A DNA stretch of 64,000 nt from Ignavibacteriales bacterium (GTDB lineage Bacteria; Bacteroidota; Ignavibacteria; UBA10030), in the NCBI GenBank assembly GCA_026390595.1, contig JAPLFQ010000020.1, forward strand, positions 186,001 through 250,000, read 5' to 3'. Both the position numbers and the translations under genes were made by a program. Below are positions 17,300 to 24,760 of the stretch, piece by piece. The number at the start of each line of letters is the position of its first letter. Positions within the stretch are counted from its first letter, which is position 1. Below the pieces are notes generated by a model. It made no database searches. It saw only the letters and a list, made by a program, of their open reading frames with translations, and was not told the DNA's origin.

Positions 17300-17796
17300 G
17301 AGCGTAATTCTCCCTGATCTTGTGATCTGTCCATGTGAACTGCTGCACGGATCTGCTGACCTAGAGCCGAACTCGAGGCTGATTGGCCACCCAATATACA
17401 ATTCTTCACGGAATTCTACTTGAGCATGATCACATTCTTCGGGAAAGAGTTGGCGCACTCCACTGAAAAACATCTTGAGACAGGCAGGCTAAGCTCTGAC
17501 CGCTCAGCACAAACATTTTGCGTGGTTGCTCGTAGGGCCTTTTCATTCGTTGGTAGAGGCAAGCATTTACTGACTGTCATGATAGCGACCACGAAAACCT
17601 CAGCATTTCGGGAGGATTGAGCTCTCGGGCGTTCGAAGTGGTGCACAATCGGTCTTGACTAGCTACGATCTTTTCCGTATCTTATCTCTAGATACGAAGT
17701 TGTCCGCAACCCTCTCGCTTGCAGTTCAGCTTACCTGGCGGCGACATCACCTCGGGACGATTTTCTCCCTTGATTCACATTGTGAAGGAGTGTGCG
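17300..17796. other. Gene-free stretch (may include 58 upstream codons of the GT-C/TPR gene)
   Basis: It holds the divergent upstream regions of the GT-C/TPR gene and the Zn-ribbon gene. The only supportable signal is the promoter at 17655-17683; the leader from there to the ATG at 17797 would be about 105 nt. Confidence 0.5.
17655..17683 (+). promoter_or_regulatory. Candidate sigma-70 promoter for the Zn-ribbon gene and rpsU
   Basis: TTGACT, 17-base spacer, TATCTT. Five of six matches to the -35 and four of six to the -10 consensus, upstream of the only plus-strand genes here. Confidence 0.5.
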
Positions 17797-18225
17797 ATGG
17801 CGAAGACAAAGTACATGACGTACGAATGTGCTTATTGTCGGAAGACGACAAAAATGGAGCTCGTGGGAGAGATGCAAACCGAGGGGAGCGAAGTGCCGGC
17901 CGCAAAGGCATGGTATCGATGCACCCGATGCAAGCACAGCGCCCTTCTCGATAAGCCCACACCCGCGCTGAAAAAAGGCGAGCAATCCAAGATAGAGAAA
18001 TCGACCTGTGTCACCTATTCACGAGGGCTTGTATTCAAGATTGGTCAGGAAATCTATCACGAAGAGTGGGACGATGTAGGAAAAGTAATCGCGAAACAAA
18101 AGATCTCCGCCGGCATGCAGTCCATCACGGTTACGTTCGAGAAACTTGGCGAACGGAGATTGATTGAAAACATGCCGCAATCGGCAGAACCCGAAATTAT
18201 CGAGAGTGTTCCAGTTCAGGCCTAG
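17797..18225 (+). CDS. Small zinc-ribbon protein with a C-terminal beta-barrel-like domain
   Basis: 142 residues from the ATG with GAAGGAG upstream. Two CxxC pairs (CAYC at about 11-14 and CTRC near 46-49) form a zinc ribbon. The C-terminal half, [21 protein letters not shown] onward to [13 protein letters not shown], has the pattern of small Tudor/CarD-like domains that follow 'G..V.H..fG.G.V' (as at the end of UvrD/PcrA). A nucleic-acid or RNA-polymerase related role is plausible but unproven. It lies 35 bases before rpsU and probably shares its transcript. Confidence 0.65.
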   Translation: MAKTKYMTYECAYCRKTTKMELVGEMQTEGSEVPAAKAWYRCTRCKHSALLDKPTPALKKGEQSKIEKSTCVTYSRGLVFKIGQEIYHEEWDDVGKVIAKQKISAGMQSITVTFEKLGERRLIENMPQSAEPEIIESVPVQA

Positions 18226-18245
18226 CCGCTGGACGCCGCTACTGT

Positions 18246-18255
18246 AAGGAGGTGA
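18246..18255 (+). promoter_or_regulatory. Extended Shine-Dalgarno of rpsU
   Basis: AAGGAGGTGA is complementary over ten bases to the usual 3' end of 16S rRNA (TCACCTCCTT). Its core ends 8 nt before the CTG at 18261, which decides the start of bS21; an in-frame GTG at 18252 lies inside the Shine-Dalgarno and cannot use it. Confidence 0.7.
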
Positions 18256-18260
18256 TTTCT

Positions 18261-18458
18261 CTGGTCGGAATTATCATTGGTGAAAACGAACCCATCGACC
18301 GCGCTATCCGTCGTTTCAAGAAAAAGTATGAACGCTCCGGCATTCTGAAAGAATTCAAGAAGCGAACGTTTTTCACCAAGCCATCAGTGAAGAAGCGTAT
18401 GAAGAAAGTGAAAGCCATCCGCCGTGCTCAACGCACAATGCTGGAAGAGGCAATGTAA
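18261..18458 (+). CDS. rpsU: 30S ribosomal protein bS21
   Basis: 65 residues: (M)[20 protein letters not shown] through [15 protein letters not shown] to a basic C-terminus, the standard bS21 pattern, with length normal for the family. bS21 sits on the 30S platform next to the anti-Shine-Dalgarno helix. The most plausible start is the CTG at 18261, because family members begin VxVxxxE and because the extended AAGGAGG lies 8 nt upstream; ATT 18255 and GTG 18252 are too close to it. In Flavobacteriia, bS21 helps sequester the anti-Shine-Dalgarno and its own mRNA has a strong Shine-Dalgarno, giving autoregulation; the strong site here fits that idea but does not prove it. Confidence 0.93.
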   Translation: MVGIIIGENEPIDRAIRRFKKKYERSGILKEFKKRTFFTKPSVKKRMKKVKAIRRAQRTMLEEAM

Positions 18459-18483
18459 TCATCACCTTCTCGTTTCTCAAAAC

Positions 18484-18517
18484 AAACGTCCCGACGATCT
18501 CGCCGGGACGTTTTATT
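18484..18517. terminator. Terminator after rpsU (usable in both directions)
   Basis: AAACGTCCCG pairs with CGGGACGTTT around a 10-nt loop, followed by TATTT. It lies 25 bases after rpsU and 26 before the end of the convergent subtilase gene. Confidence 0.8.
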
Positions 18518-18542
18518 TGTACTCCACTTGCTGCATCCGATT

Positions 18543-21323
18543 TTATTTCAGCAGCAGCATCTTCTTCGTCACTTGCCGTCCTGAACCCTCCAGCTTGTAG
18601 AAATACACACCGCTTGCCAATGGGGAACCAAAATTGTCTGTCCCATGCCAATCGACGACATAATTCCCAGAGACCTCGTCTTCATCTACCAACGCCGCTA
18701 CTTCTCTTCCGATCAGATCGAATACGCGAAGCCGGACGCGGCCCTGCACGGGAACGCTGTACCGGATCGTCGTCGTCGGGTTGAAAGGATTCGGATAATT
18801 CTGTTGGAGCTCAAACGTATTCGGCACTGAAGCGTGCGGCTCGACCGATACCAATCCTGACACTGATGTGACCATCGCCCGGATCCGGATGTTCTGCTGA
18901 ACGTTCGCTCCTGAGTTCGTGGCCACAAGGTTGATCCATTTTGCACTTGCGCCGTCGTAGTACGAGGATCGGTTTGTCACCGGTGTGACGTTATCAGTCC
19001 TCAGTTTCACAGTATCTTGCGGGTTCGAAACTGAAATGACCAGTTGGTAGTCCTGGCCGGCAGCCACGGTGACCCCTGCAGCAGTCATATCAACGTAGTT
19101 GTTCGTCCCGGGTGACAGCCGGGCAAATGGCTGTAGCACCGTGGTCCCGAGTTTTGATCCCGGGATACCTCCGACGCTTCCCGACACGTTTGACCAAACT
19201 TCACACACAAGCGGACCCGTCCCCTGCAGCGGCCGGTTGGCGACAGTTGTCAGGTTCACCTGCATCCCGGTAAGCTGGCCTGTGATAGCAGGCGTAAACC
19301 GGAGAGCATACTTCGTTGATCCGGTCAGGTAGGGCTGTAGGATCTGGTTCGCGCCCTCATTATCGTATGCAACTGTCTGTCTCTGAACCGCTGCCTGCGA
19401 ATTGATCGCCTGCACGGCAGCCTTCAGCACATCCATCTTTCCATATCCCCATGACACATTGGGTACCGAAGTCGTGTACGAGTCTGTCGCCGCGGTGCTT
19501 GTGAGGAACGATTTGATTTGTTGTGCGCTGAGGGAGGGCGAGATCTGAAGCAATAACGCAGCGGCTCCCGCAACGTGCGGCGACGCCATACTTGTCCCCT
19601 GGAGAAGATAAGCGCCGAGTCCAGGCATGATCCTGGTCGTCGAGCCTGAAAACGCACTCGAGAGTGAAGAAGCAATACCCTGACCCGGAGCAGCGAGATC
19701 GGGTTTTTGACGGCCGTCGGCAGTCGGACCAATGCTGCTGAAATCCGAGATATTGGACGTCCGATTCACCGTGTTATTATACGTCCAGCCATTGCCGTCT
19801 GATGACGTCCAGTTCCATTTTGTGACGTACGAAGCAACGGTAATCGCTCCTTCTGCGGTCGCCGGCATCGCAACGGTCTTGTTTGCATTACCGTTGATAA
19901 TCGTGACGGTAGAATCTCCGACGCTCGCGGAAGAAAGCCAGGCATCGAACGCTGCTGATGCAGAGGGCGAGGAGAGCGAGAGAGTCCATGTACCAGATTT
20001 CGGCACGCTCGTTGTCTTGTCACGGACAAAAAGCTGGATTGCTCGGTTCTGGTTCAAGCTGCTCACCTGGTTGAACAACTCAATGGTGCCGTCGCTCGCG
20101 TTCGGGGCAGTCCCCGATACCTGTGAGGAGTTCACGGAATATGTAATGCCGTTCGGAGAGGTCACGGTCGCCGTGAGACTCACACTGCTGTTGAACCACA
20201 CATCGAGTTCGAATTTGTCGTTGTCTGTTCCGCTTTTTGGCGTGTACAGGGAAGGTACTTTCACGGAGATCGACGTCGTCCCGCCGGAGCTGATTGTTCC
20301 GCCGATGTGCATGATCTGGTCCCCTTCATTGCCGGCGGAGACCGTGACAACTCTTCCCGCTGACTTCACGAAATCATTTATCTTCAGCTCATAGGCGCGC
20401 GTTCCGTCATGCGGCCCCGCGTGCCCGCCGATGCTCCAGTTGACCACAACGGGTTTTCCCAGTCCGCTTGCCTTGCCGGCCGCGTACGTGAGCCCATCGA
20501 TCATCTTCGATTCAGAAAACGACTCGTCTCCCCCTTTGACCACAATGATGTCGGCCTCCGGCGCCATGCCGACGTATCGCCGGAAATAGGAAGCGCCGTT
20601 GCCGGCGGCCGTCCCTGCAACGTGAGTGCCATGCCCCGCCATATCTATCTCACGCACGAAAGCGGGAGGACTGATCCCGAGCTCTGCTTCGATCTGCTGT
20701 TTCGTATACTCGACGCCGTAGCTGAAACCACCTGGTGACGACTCACCTGATACAGGGGACAGTGACTGATCCCAAATCGCGAGGATGCGGGACTTCGTCG
20801 GGTCCGCCGGATCACGGAAATCGAGATGCTTCCAGTCAATTCCCGTATCATAGATCACCACGATCACGCCCTTGCCCGTATACCGCGTATTCTTCAGGAA
20901 ACCGCTCTGCAAAAGATTGGCCCCCGTTTCCGGAACACTGAGATCGGTCATAGGATAGTTCGTCGATCCCGGATCCAGGTAGGCCACGTCATTCAGCTGG
21001 ATCAATTTCACCAGATCCTGCCGTGTCACCACCGCTGTGGCAAACCTGTCAATGACCGAGTTGATGTGGATTCCGCTCGCCCGAACGGCATCGGCATTCG
21101 TTGTCGTGATAATGACATCGTAGCGAATCTCGGATTCTCTCACAGCTTCGGATGGGCCTGAGGCTGTTACCTTGAGCAACGGTCCGGCCACCTCCCCGGC
21201 GACAAGAGCCTGGAATGCCGGATGGAGTTTCTCAGCAATGAGCGACTGGAGTGATTGACCAACGGCAGCCGTCAAACAAAATGAATACAACAATACACCA
21301 GCGAGCAACGATCTCCTGAACAT
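18543..21323 (-). CDS. T9SS-exported subtilisin-like serine protease (S8)
   Basis: 926 residues. Signal peptide 1-23. A propeptide-like region spans about 28-125. The S8 domain has all three catalytic residues: Asp159 (VVIYDTGID), His231 (GHGTHVAGT) and Ser578 (GTSMASPHVAG), with a long insert at about 340-480 that looks like a beta-sandwich. After the catalytic domain comes another beta-rich domain at about 630-830 and then a T9SS type A sorting domain (NYPNPFNPT, IGREVAALV, SGVYFYKLEG, ending KKMLLLK). It should be a surface or secreted protease activated by propeptide removal. A lipoprotein resembling the propeptide lies 27 bases upstream in the same direction. Confidence 0.92.
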   Translation of the reverse strand: MFRRSLLAGVLLYSFCLTAAVGQSLQSLIAEKLHPAFQALVAGEVAGPLLKVTASGPSEAVRESEIRYDVIITTTNADAVRASGIHINSVIDRFATAVVTRQDLVKLIQLNDVAYLDPGSTNYPMTDLSVPETGANLLQSGFLKNTRYTGKGVIVVIYDTGIDWKHLDFRDPADPTKSRILAIWDQSLSPVSGESSPGGFSYGVEYTKQQIEAELGISPPAFVREIDMAGHGTHVAGTAAGNGASYFRRYVGMAPEADIIVVKGGDESFSESKMIDGLTYAAGKASGLGKPVVVNWSIGGHAGPHDGTRAYELKINDFVKSAGRVVTVSAGNEGDQIMHIGGTISSGGTTSISVKVPSLYTPKSGTDNDKFELDVWFNSSVSLTATVTSPNGITYSVNSSQVSGTAPNASDGTIELFNQVSSLNQNRAIQLFVRDKTTSVPKSGTWTLSLSSPSASAAFDAWLSSASVGDSTVTIINGNANKTVAMPATAEGAITVASYVTKWNWTSSDGNGWTYNNTVNRTSNISDFSSIGPTADGRQKPDLAAPGQGIASSLSSAFSGSTTRIMPGLGAYLLQGTSMASPHVAGAAALLLQISPSLSAQQIKSFLTSTAATDSYTTSVPNVSWGYGKMDVLKAAVQAINSQAAVQRQTVAYDNEGANQILQPYLTGSTKYALRFTPAITGQLTGMQVNLTTVANRPLQGTGPLVCEVWSNVSGSVGGIPGSKLGTTVLQPFARLSPGTNNYVDMTAAGVTVAAGQDYQLVISVSNPQDTVKLRTDNVTPVTNRSSYYDGASAKWINLVATNSGANVQQNIRIRAMVTSVSGLVSVEPHASVPNTFELQQNYPNPFNPTTTIRYSVPVQGRVRLRVFDLIGREVAALVDEDEVSGNYVVDWHGTDNFGSPLASGVYFYKLEGSGRQVTKKMLLLK

Positions 21324-21350
21324 CGACGTGCTTCCTTTATCGCTTCAGCG

Positions 21351-21734
21351 TTATTGTGGATGGTTCTTCGAGCTTGCCTGGACGGCACGAACTGATTCCA
21401 GGCTCAGGACTCTCTTGAGCTCCGGAATTGTCACTCGGGCGGTTATGACATCACTGAAAGTACTTCCGATCTGAATCCCGGCTTTCCTGATTTCTTCAGC
21501 GTTTTTTGATCTGATGATGATTCCATACTCCTTGCTTCCATCCTTGCGGATACCGACGTCGAGATCCGAATCCGCAATGGCATCGCCGCGCAGCAGCATT
21601 ATCAACTGAGGATCGAGCTTCTCCCGTTCGACCGCCGTGAGCTCCGTCGTGCGTGAGCAGCCCAAGACCGTGATGAATAGGGATGCCACGATTGTTCCCA
21701 GATGCACTCTATAATAACCAGATGTTGCTTTCAT
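21351..21734 (-). CDS. Lipoprotein resembling the propeptide of the adjacent subtilase
   Basis: 127 residues. Signal with lipobox VLGC, Cys26 lipidated. The mature part (residues 39-127) aligns with residues about 32-123 of the following S8 protease: GIIIRSKNAEEIRKAGIQI (71-89) against IITTTNADAVRASGIHI, then VITARVTIPELKRVL against FATAVVTRQDLVKLI, then a short tail against the protease region just before the catalytic domain. It therefore looks like a free-standing, membrane-anchored propeptide (I9-like). Known stand-alone propeptide homologues inhibit or help fold subtilases, so this is probably a periplasmic inhibitor or chaperone of the neighbour. The 27-base gap suggests one mRNA. Confidence 0.7.
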   Translation of the reverse strand: MKATSGYYRVHLGTIVASLFITVLGCSRTTELTAVEREKLDPQLIMLLRGDAIADSDLDVGIRKDGSKEYGIIIRSKNAEEIRKAGIQIGSTFSDVITARVTIPELKRVLSLESVRAVQASSKNHPQ

Positions 21735-21878
21735 GACTGCGCTACCATTCTGTCGTCTGAAAAGGACTTCCGGCGTCTTTCGATTCGTCCAGACCGAAGC
21801 GGGTTGGGATTCGCCTGGATATGCGTCTCAGCCGGCGTCTGTTGTTCTACGCCACGCTGACACAGACACAACCTGCAG

Positions 21879-22406
21879 CTATTTTTTGTTCTCGCGTTTC
21901 TGTTGCATCGCGACGTATTGCCTGATCGTTTCGTAGTCGGTAGACCGGTGAGCGTGCACGATTTTCCAATCCGGTCCATGGCGCTCCAGCACCAGCGTCG
22001 TGGGAAGGTATTCTTCGAGAGGGCTACCGTCGACCCGATAGTTTTGCCGGAGGACAAAGAAGGCGTATGCGACGCCTGAGTACGGCTTGACTTGCATGCT
22101 TTCTATGCGATATGTGAAATCCTTGACGTGGTACACGGCATTGCGAAGGCGCGATTTCGTCGAATCCAGAGGCTCCGTCCATCCCCAGGCTGTGACATAA
22201 CGGACATCCTTCTCGTAGTATGCATCAAACAGGCTGTCCGTATTGACTGAGCCCCCATTGTAGGCCCGGGAGAGTCCGGCATACAACGAAGAGATGCGTT
22301 CCTCGATCCGTGCAATTTCCTGAGCAGGAAACGTTGCGGGCTCTTTTTTCTCTGGCGTGCCGCAGGAGAACAGAAACAGCGAACAGAGAAGCAGAATAGC
22401 TTTCAT
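21879..22406 (-). CDS. NTF2-like (SnoaL/DUF4440-type) lipoprotein
   Basis: 175 residues from the ATG with AAGGGGAG upstream. Signal with lipobox FLFSC, Cys16. The mature domain reads IEERISSLYAGLSRAYNGG, then SLFDAYYEKDVRYVTAWG, then VAYAFFVLRQNY and DWKIVHAHRS near the end: a helix followed by curved beta-sheet with the 'W+i.h.H.S' ending that marks NTF2-like SnoaL/DUF4440 proteins. Members bind small ligands or act as enzymes; the function here is not known. It is upstream of the lipoprotein/subtilase pair on the same strand with a gap of about 145 bases. Confidence 0.68.
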   Translation of the reverse strand: MKAILLLCSLFLFSCGTPEKKEPATFPAQEIARIEERISSLYAGLSRAYNGGSVNTDSLFDAYYEKDVRYVTAWGWTEPLDSTKSRLRNAVYHVKDFTYRIESMQVKPYSGVAYAFFVLRQNYRVDGSPLEEYLPTTLVLERHGPDWKIVHAHRSTDYETIRQYVAMQQKRENKK

Positions 22407-23008
22407 AGTCTCCCCTTTTTGTAATTTGGCACATGGCATACGCACAGCCGGCTTGCCCGATGAAATGCCCGGTTTCACGTTCCGTCCCCGACCTCGAGAA
22501 CAGACATAGGGACACTTTCAGCCCCCCCATTCGAACAAGGAGCTCACACTTCTCGTTCCGCGTGATATCCCTTGGATTAAGGAAATGTCGAACAGCGTCG
22601 CGCCACAGGAGCAACCACATTCTGAGCGAACGCCCGAAAGCGGGATGACTGTTGATCACCACATTCGGATTCCGTTCGAGAACCATCCGGTAAGATTACC
22701 TTGGGAGCCTGATTGAATGGGACCTTCCGGCGATATCCGTGGAATTGAATATATCCAGTGACACAGGAAAAATCAAGGAGAACCGGGATTGTTTCAAACC
22801 GTGTAGATTGTACAAACTTCAGAGTCCGCACAACCCGGCCATCATGCACATCGGGCTTGCGGAAAGTTCATCCGGGCCCGGCCCTTGGCGATGGATTGCC
22901 TCACCCCGGTCTCTACCGATCGCTCGAATCCAGATCTTCTGCTCTGGCACAGGAATGGTAGCAGCATGTGCGGGGAAGCCGGGAGTGACGAATTGGAGGG
23001 AGGAACAT
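22407..23008. other. Gene-free stretch upstream of the integrase-derived gene
   Basis: Divergent upstream DNA of a minus-strand lipoprotein and a plus-strand integrase-core gene. The frame of the latter stays open back to 22739, but the protein it would add is not integrase-like and has no ribosome binding site, while GGAGGGAGG precedes the ATG at 23009. No terminal inverted repeats or other insertion-sequence ends were recognised. Confidence 0.5.
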
Positions 23009-23743
23009 ATGGTTACTCTTCCTGGAACAGTTCAATCGCGGGCGGATGGGAACGGAGGGCAGCTTTCAGGCGGCGCTCTGGGCGAAGCAAAGATGGTGCG
23101 GCTGGCATCGAAGCTTGTTCGGCTGGCTCCCAAACCCGGAGCACTTGTTTATTTGGACGCGGCGCCTCTCTCCGTTCAGGTCGCCGACACACAGCCGATA
23201 CTGTTCTCGGCATTCGATGCATGTACACACCTCCAGATAGCCAGGATCTACCTCACTTCGTCATTTGCCTGTGCGGCAGATTTCCTTGACTTCGTTCAAA
23301 GGAGAATCCCGTTCGGCATTTCCCGGATCAGGACGACGACTGTGGCCCCGTTCTGGGTAGACCCCCTTCTCTCTCCGGTCCAACGGTTCACCAATCACCT
23401 CGAAGCACAGGGCATCCTTCATATTCTTATCGCAGACCGTTCGGAGGACGATCTTTTTTCGGTCTTCGATCATCTCACGTTTGTCCATCAAGCCGGAAGT
23501 TCCCATCGGCTGCCGGCTATTCCCGAACTTGTCGGCGAGGTGATCACTTTTCTGTATTTTCACAACAACAACCGCGCAATGGCCAGCCTCAACGGGAAGA
23601 CACCGTTGGAAAAGCTGAAGACTTTTCCTGGGCTAGAAACCATTCTATCCTTCGATCCATTTGCTCCGGAGACTGCAAGGCTCGAGTACCCCGCTCAACC
23701 TGCCAACCATTCCCGAACCGCTGCCAGGAGAATTTCCGCTTGA
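23009..23743 (+). CDS. Integrase-core (IS481/rve-like) protein with lost catalytic residues
   Basis: 244 residues with a strong Shine-Dalgarno. Residues 40-205 follow the rve fold of IS481-type transposases: LVYLDAAPLS (Asp50 in the place of the first catalytic Asp), FSAFDACTHLQIARIYLTSS, a PFGISRIRTT strand where transposases have tDNG, LEAQGILHILIADRS, and the very typical end FLYFHNNNRAMASLNGKTPL. The second Asp is replaced by TTTV and the KvER glutamate region by SVFDH. The N-terminal HTH of IS481 is missing. With intact frame, own ribosome binding site and terminator, it looks domesticated rather than newly decayed; transposition is unlikely. The alignment was by eye. Confidence 0.6.
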   Translation: MVTLPGTVQSRADGNGGQLSGGALGEAKMVRLASKLVRLAPKPGALVYLDAAPLSVQVADTQPILFSAFDACTHLQIARIYLTSSFACAADFLDFVQRRIPFGISRIRTTTVAPFWVDPLLSPVQRFTNHLEAQGILHILIADRSEDDLFSVFDHLTFVHQAGSSHRLPAIPELVGEVITFLYFHNNNRAMASLNGKTPLEKLKTFPGLETILSFDPFAPETARLEYPAQPANHSRTAARRISA

Positions 23744-23804
23744 TTTTTTGAGCCTTCTGACGTACCTTGAACTGTTCATTGATCCCTAGAGTTCATCTGA
23801 TGAT

Positions 23805-23827
23805 TGACCTTCCAAGGGTCATTTTTT
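23805..23827 (+). terminator. Terminator after the integrase-derived gene
   Basis: TGACCTT pairs with AGGGTCA (one G-T pair) around CCA, followed by TTTTTTG, 60 bases downstream of the stop. Confidence 0.7.
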
Positions 23828-23945
23828 GTTTCTAATGGAATGGACAATCAGCTTTCGGTCGACCCCGGCAAGAAACGGCGGTTCCGCGCTTCTAATCCCG
23901 CTGATAGGCGGAATCCAGAAGGCGGATAAAGTGAAACACGCGCAA

Positions 23946-23970
23946 TCGGCAATTGTAAATCGACAATAGT
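23946..23970. repeat. Short text-like repeat 5' of the tRNA
   Basis: In reverse it reads ATTGTCGATTTACAATTGCC, sharing ATTGTCGATT and TTGCCGATT with the repeat at 6474-6506 upstream of the other CAU tRNA. Confidence 0.5.
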
Positions 23971-23973
23971 GTT

Positions 23974-24047
23974 GGCGGGGTAGCTCAGTTGGTTAGAGCG
24001 TCGGAATCATAAGCCGTAGGTCGAGGGTTCGAATCCCCCCCCCGCTA
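23974..24047 (+). tRNA. tRNA-Met (CAU), elongator type, with unusual mismatches (possibly degenerate)
   Basis: 74 nt: acceptor GGCGGGG/CCCCGCT (one G-T), normal D-arm, anticodon CAT at 24008-24010, T-loop TTCGAAT, discriminator A. Two stems are flawed: positions 27-43 (T-T) and 31-39 (A-G) of the anticodon stem do not pair, leaving three pairs, and 50-64 of the T-stem is A-C. Single changes from the usual TCCGA and CCCTC would explain these. CCA is not encoded. A strong terminator follows, so it is probably transcribed, but it may be a pseudo-tRNA or contain errors (there is a run of nine C). Confidence 0.7.
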
Positions 24048-24054
24048 CAAACGC

Positions 24055-24097
24055 AACGGGGCTGTCCCATAAGTACTGGGTCAGCCCCGTTTTTTTG
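24055..24097 (+). terminator. Strong terminator after tRNA-Met
   Basis: AACGGGGCTG pairs perfectly with CAGCCCCGTT, with a smaller CCCA/TGGG stem inside the loop, then seven T. It starts 7 bases after the tRNA. Confidence 0.9.
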
Positions 24098-24189
24098 TGC
24101 CAATTAGAAACACGTGCACAGTCGAAGCCGGATGAGCCCGAAAGGAAGAACTTTTGTTTCCCTTAGACCATGCGACTCGCGTTTTCATC

Positions 24190-24747
24190 CTACGATTGCT
24201 TGTATTCCGTCAAGTCAATTATCGCGATGTGGCATTGCTGGTCTGGTTCGAATATGTTATCCAACTTTACACCTTCTAATTGGACATGGCGAACCACTTT
24301 GTCTTTTGTGAAGACTTTCATTTTGCAGGATTGTTTTACGGGAGAGGTGAAGACGGATTTGACAAAAGCATTAAAGACATCCCGCTCATCCAGCGGGACA
24401 TACGCAATAAAGTGCTTACCGACTAATTTACTTCGATCAACGCCGAACATTGTACTTGCAGATACATTGACCTCCTTCGTTACACCATCCACGCCCAGAA
24501 CGAAGTAAGGGATTGGTGAAAAATCAAAGAGGTTCACATATTTATTTCTCGATACCTCTAATTCTTGTTCCGCAATTCGAAGCTCCTGGTTCTGATGTTC
24601 CAGTTCGATTTGATTCACCTGGAGCAAATGTATCAGCTTCTCAACCTCTTCATTCTTTCCAACAGCCGGTTTTTTCGGCCTTCGTTGCCTTTGTACCTTC
24701 GCTGTTCTAGCGATCTTCGCTTTTGATTTATTTTTAGCTTGATTCAT
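24190..24747 (-). CDS. Stand-alone PAS domain protein with basic tail and coiled coil
   Basis: 185 residues from the ATG at 24747 (AAAGGTG upstream). Residues 1-30 are very basic. A coiled coil follows (EEVEKLIHLLQVNQIELEHQ, about 33-70), then a PAS domain (NLFDFSPIPYFVLGVDGV, ASTMFGVDRSKLVGKHF, to the PAC-like end CHIAIIDLTEYKQS). This is the usual N-terminal sensor of PAS histidine kinases, but no kinase domain follows. It lies 13 bases after the CheB-CheR-PAS gene and probably acts with it, perhaps supplying a missing module. GC is low compared with neighbours. Confidence 0.72.
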   Translation of the reverse strand: MNQAKNKSKAKIARTAKVQRQRRPKKPAVGKNEEVEKLIHLLQVNQIELEHQNQELRIAEQELEVSRNKYVNLFDFSPIPYFVLGVDGVTKEVNVSASTMFGVDRSKLVGKHFIAYVPLDERDVFNAFVKSVFTSPVKQSCKMKVFTKDKVVRHVQLEGVKLDNIFEPDQQCHIAIIDLTEYKQS

Positions 24748-24760
24748 TTTTTGCACCTTT

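Noticed and set aside
17300-17473. N-terminal extension of the GT-C/TPR gene to the ATG at 17473
   Set aside because: The added 58 residues do not look like protein and the GTG at 17299 has AGGGAG; kept only as an alternative.
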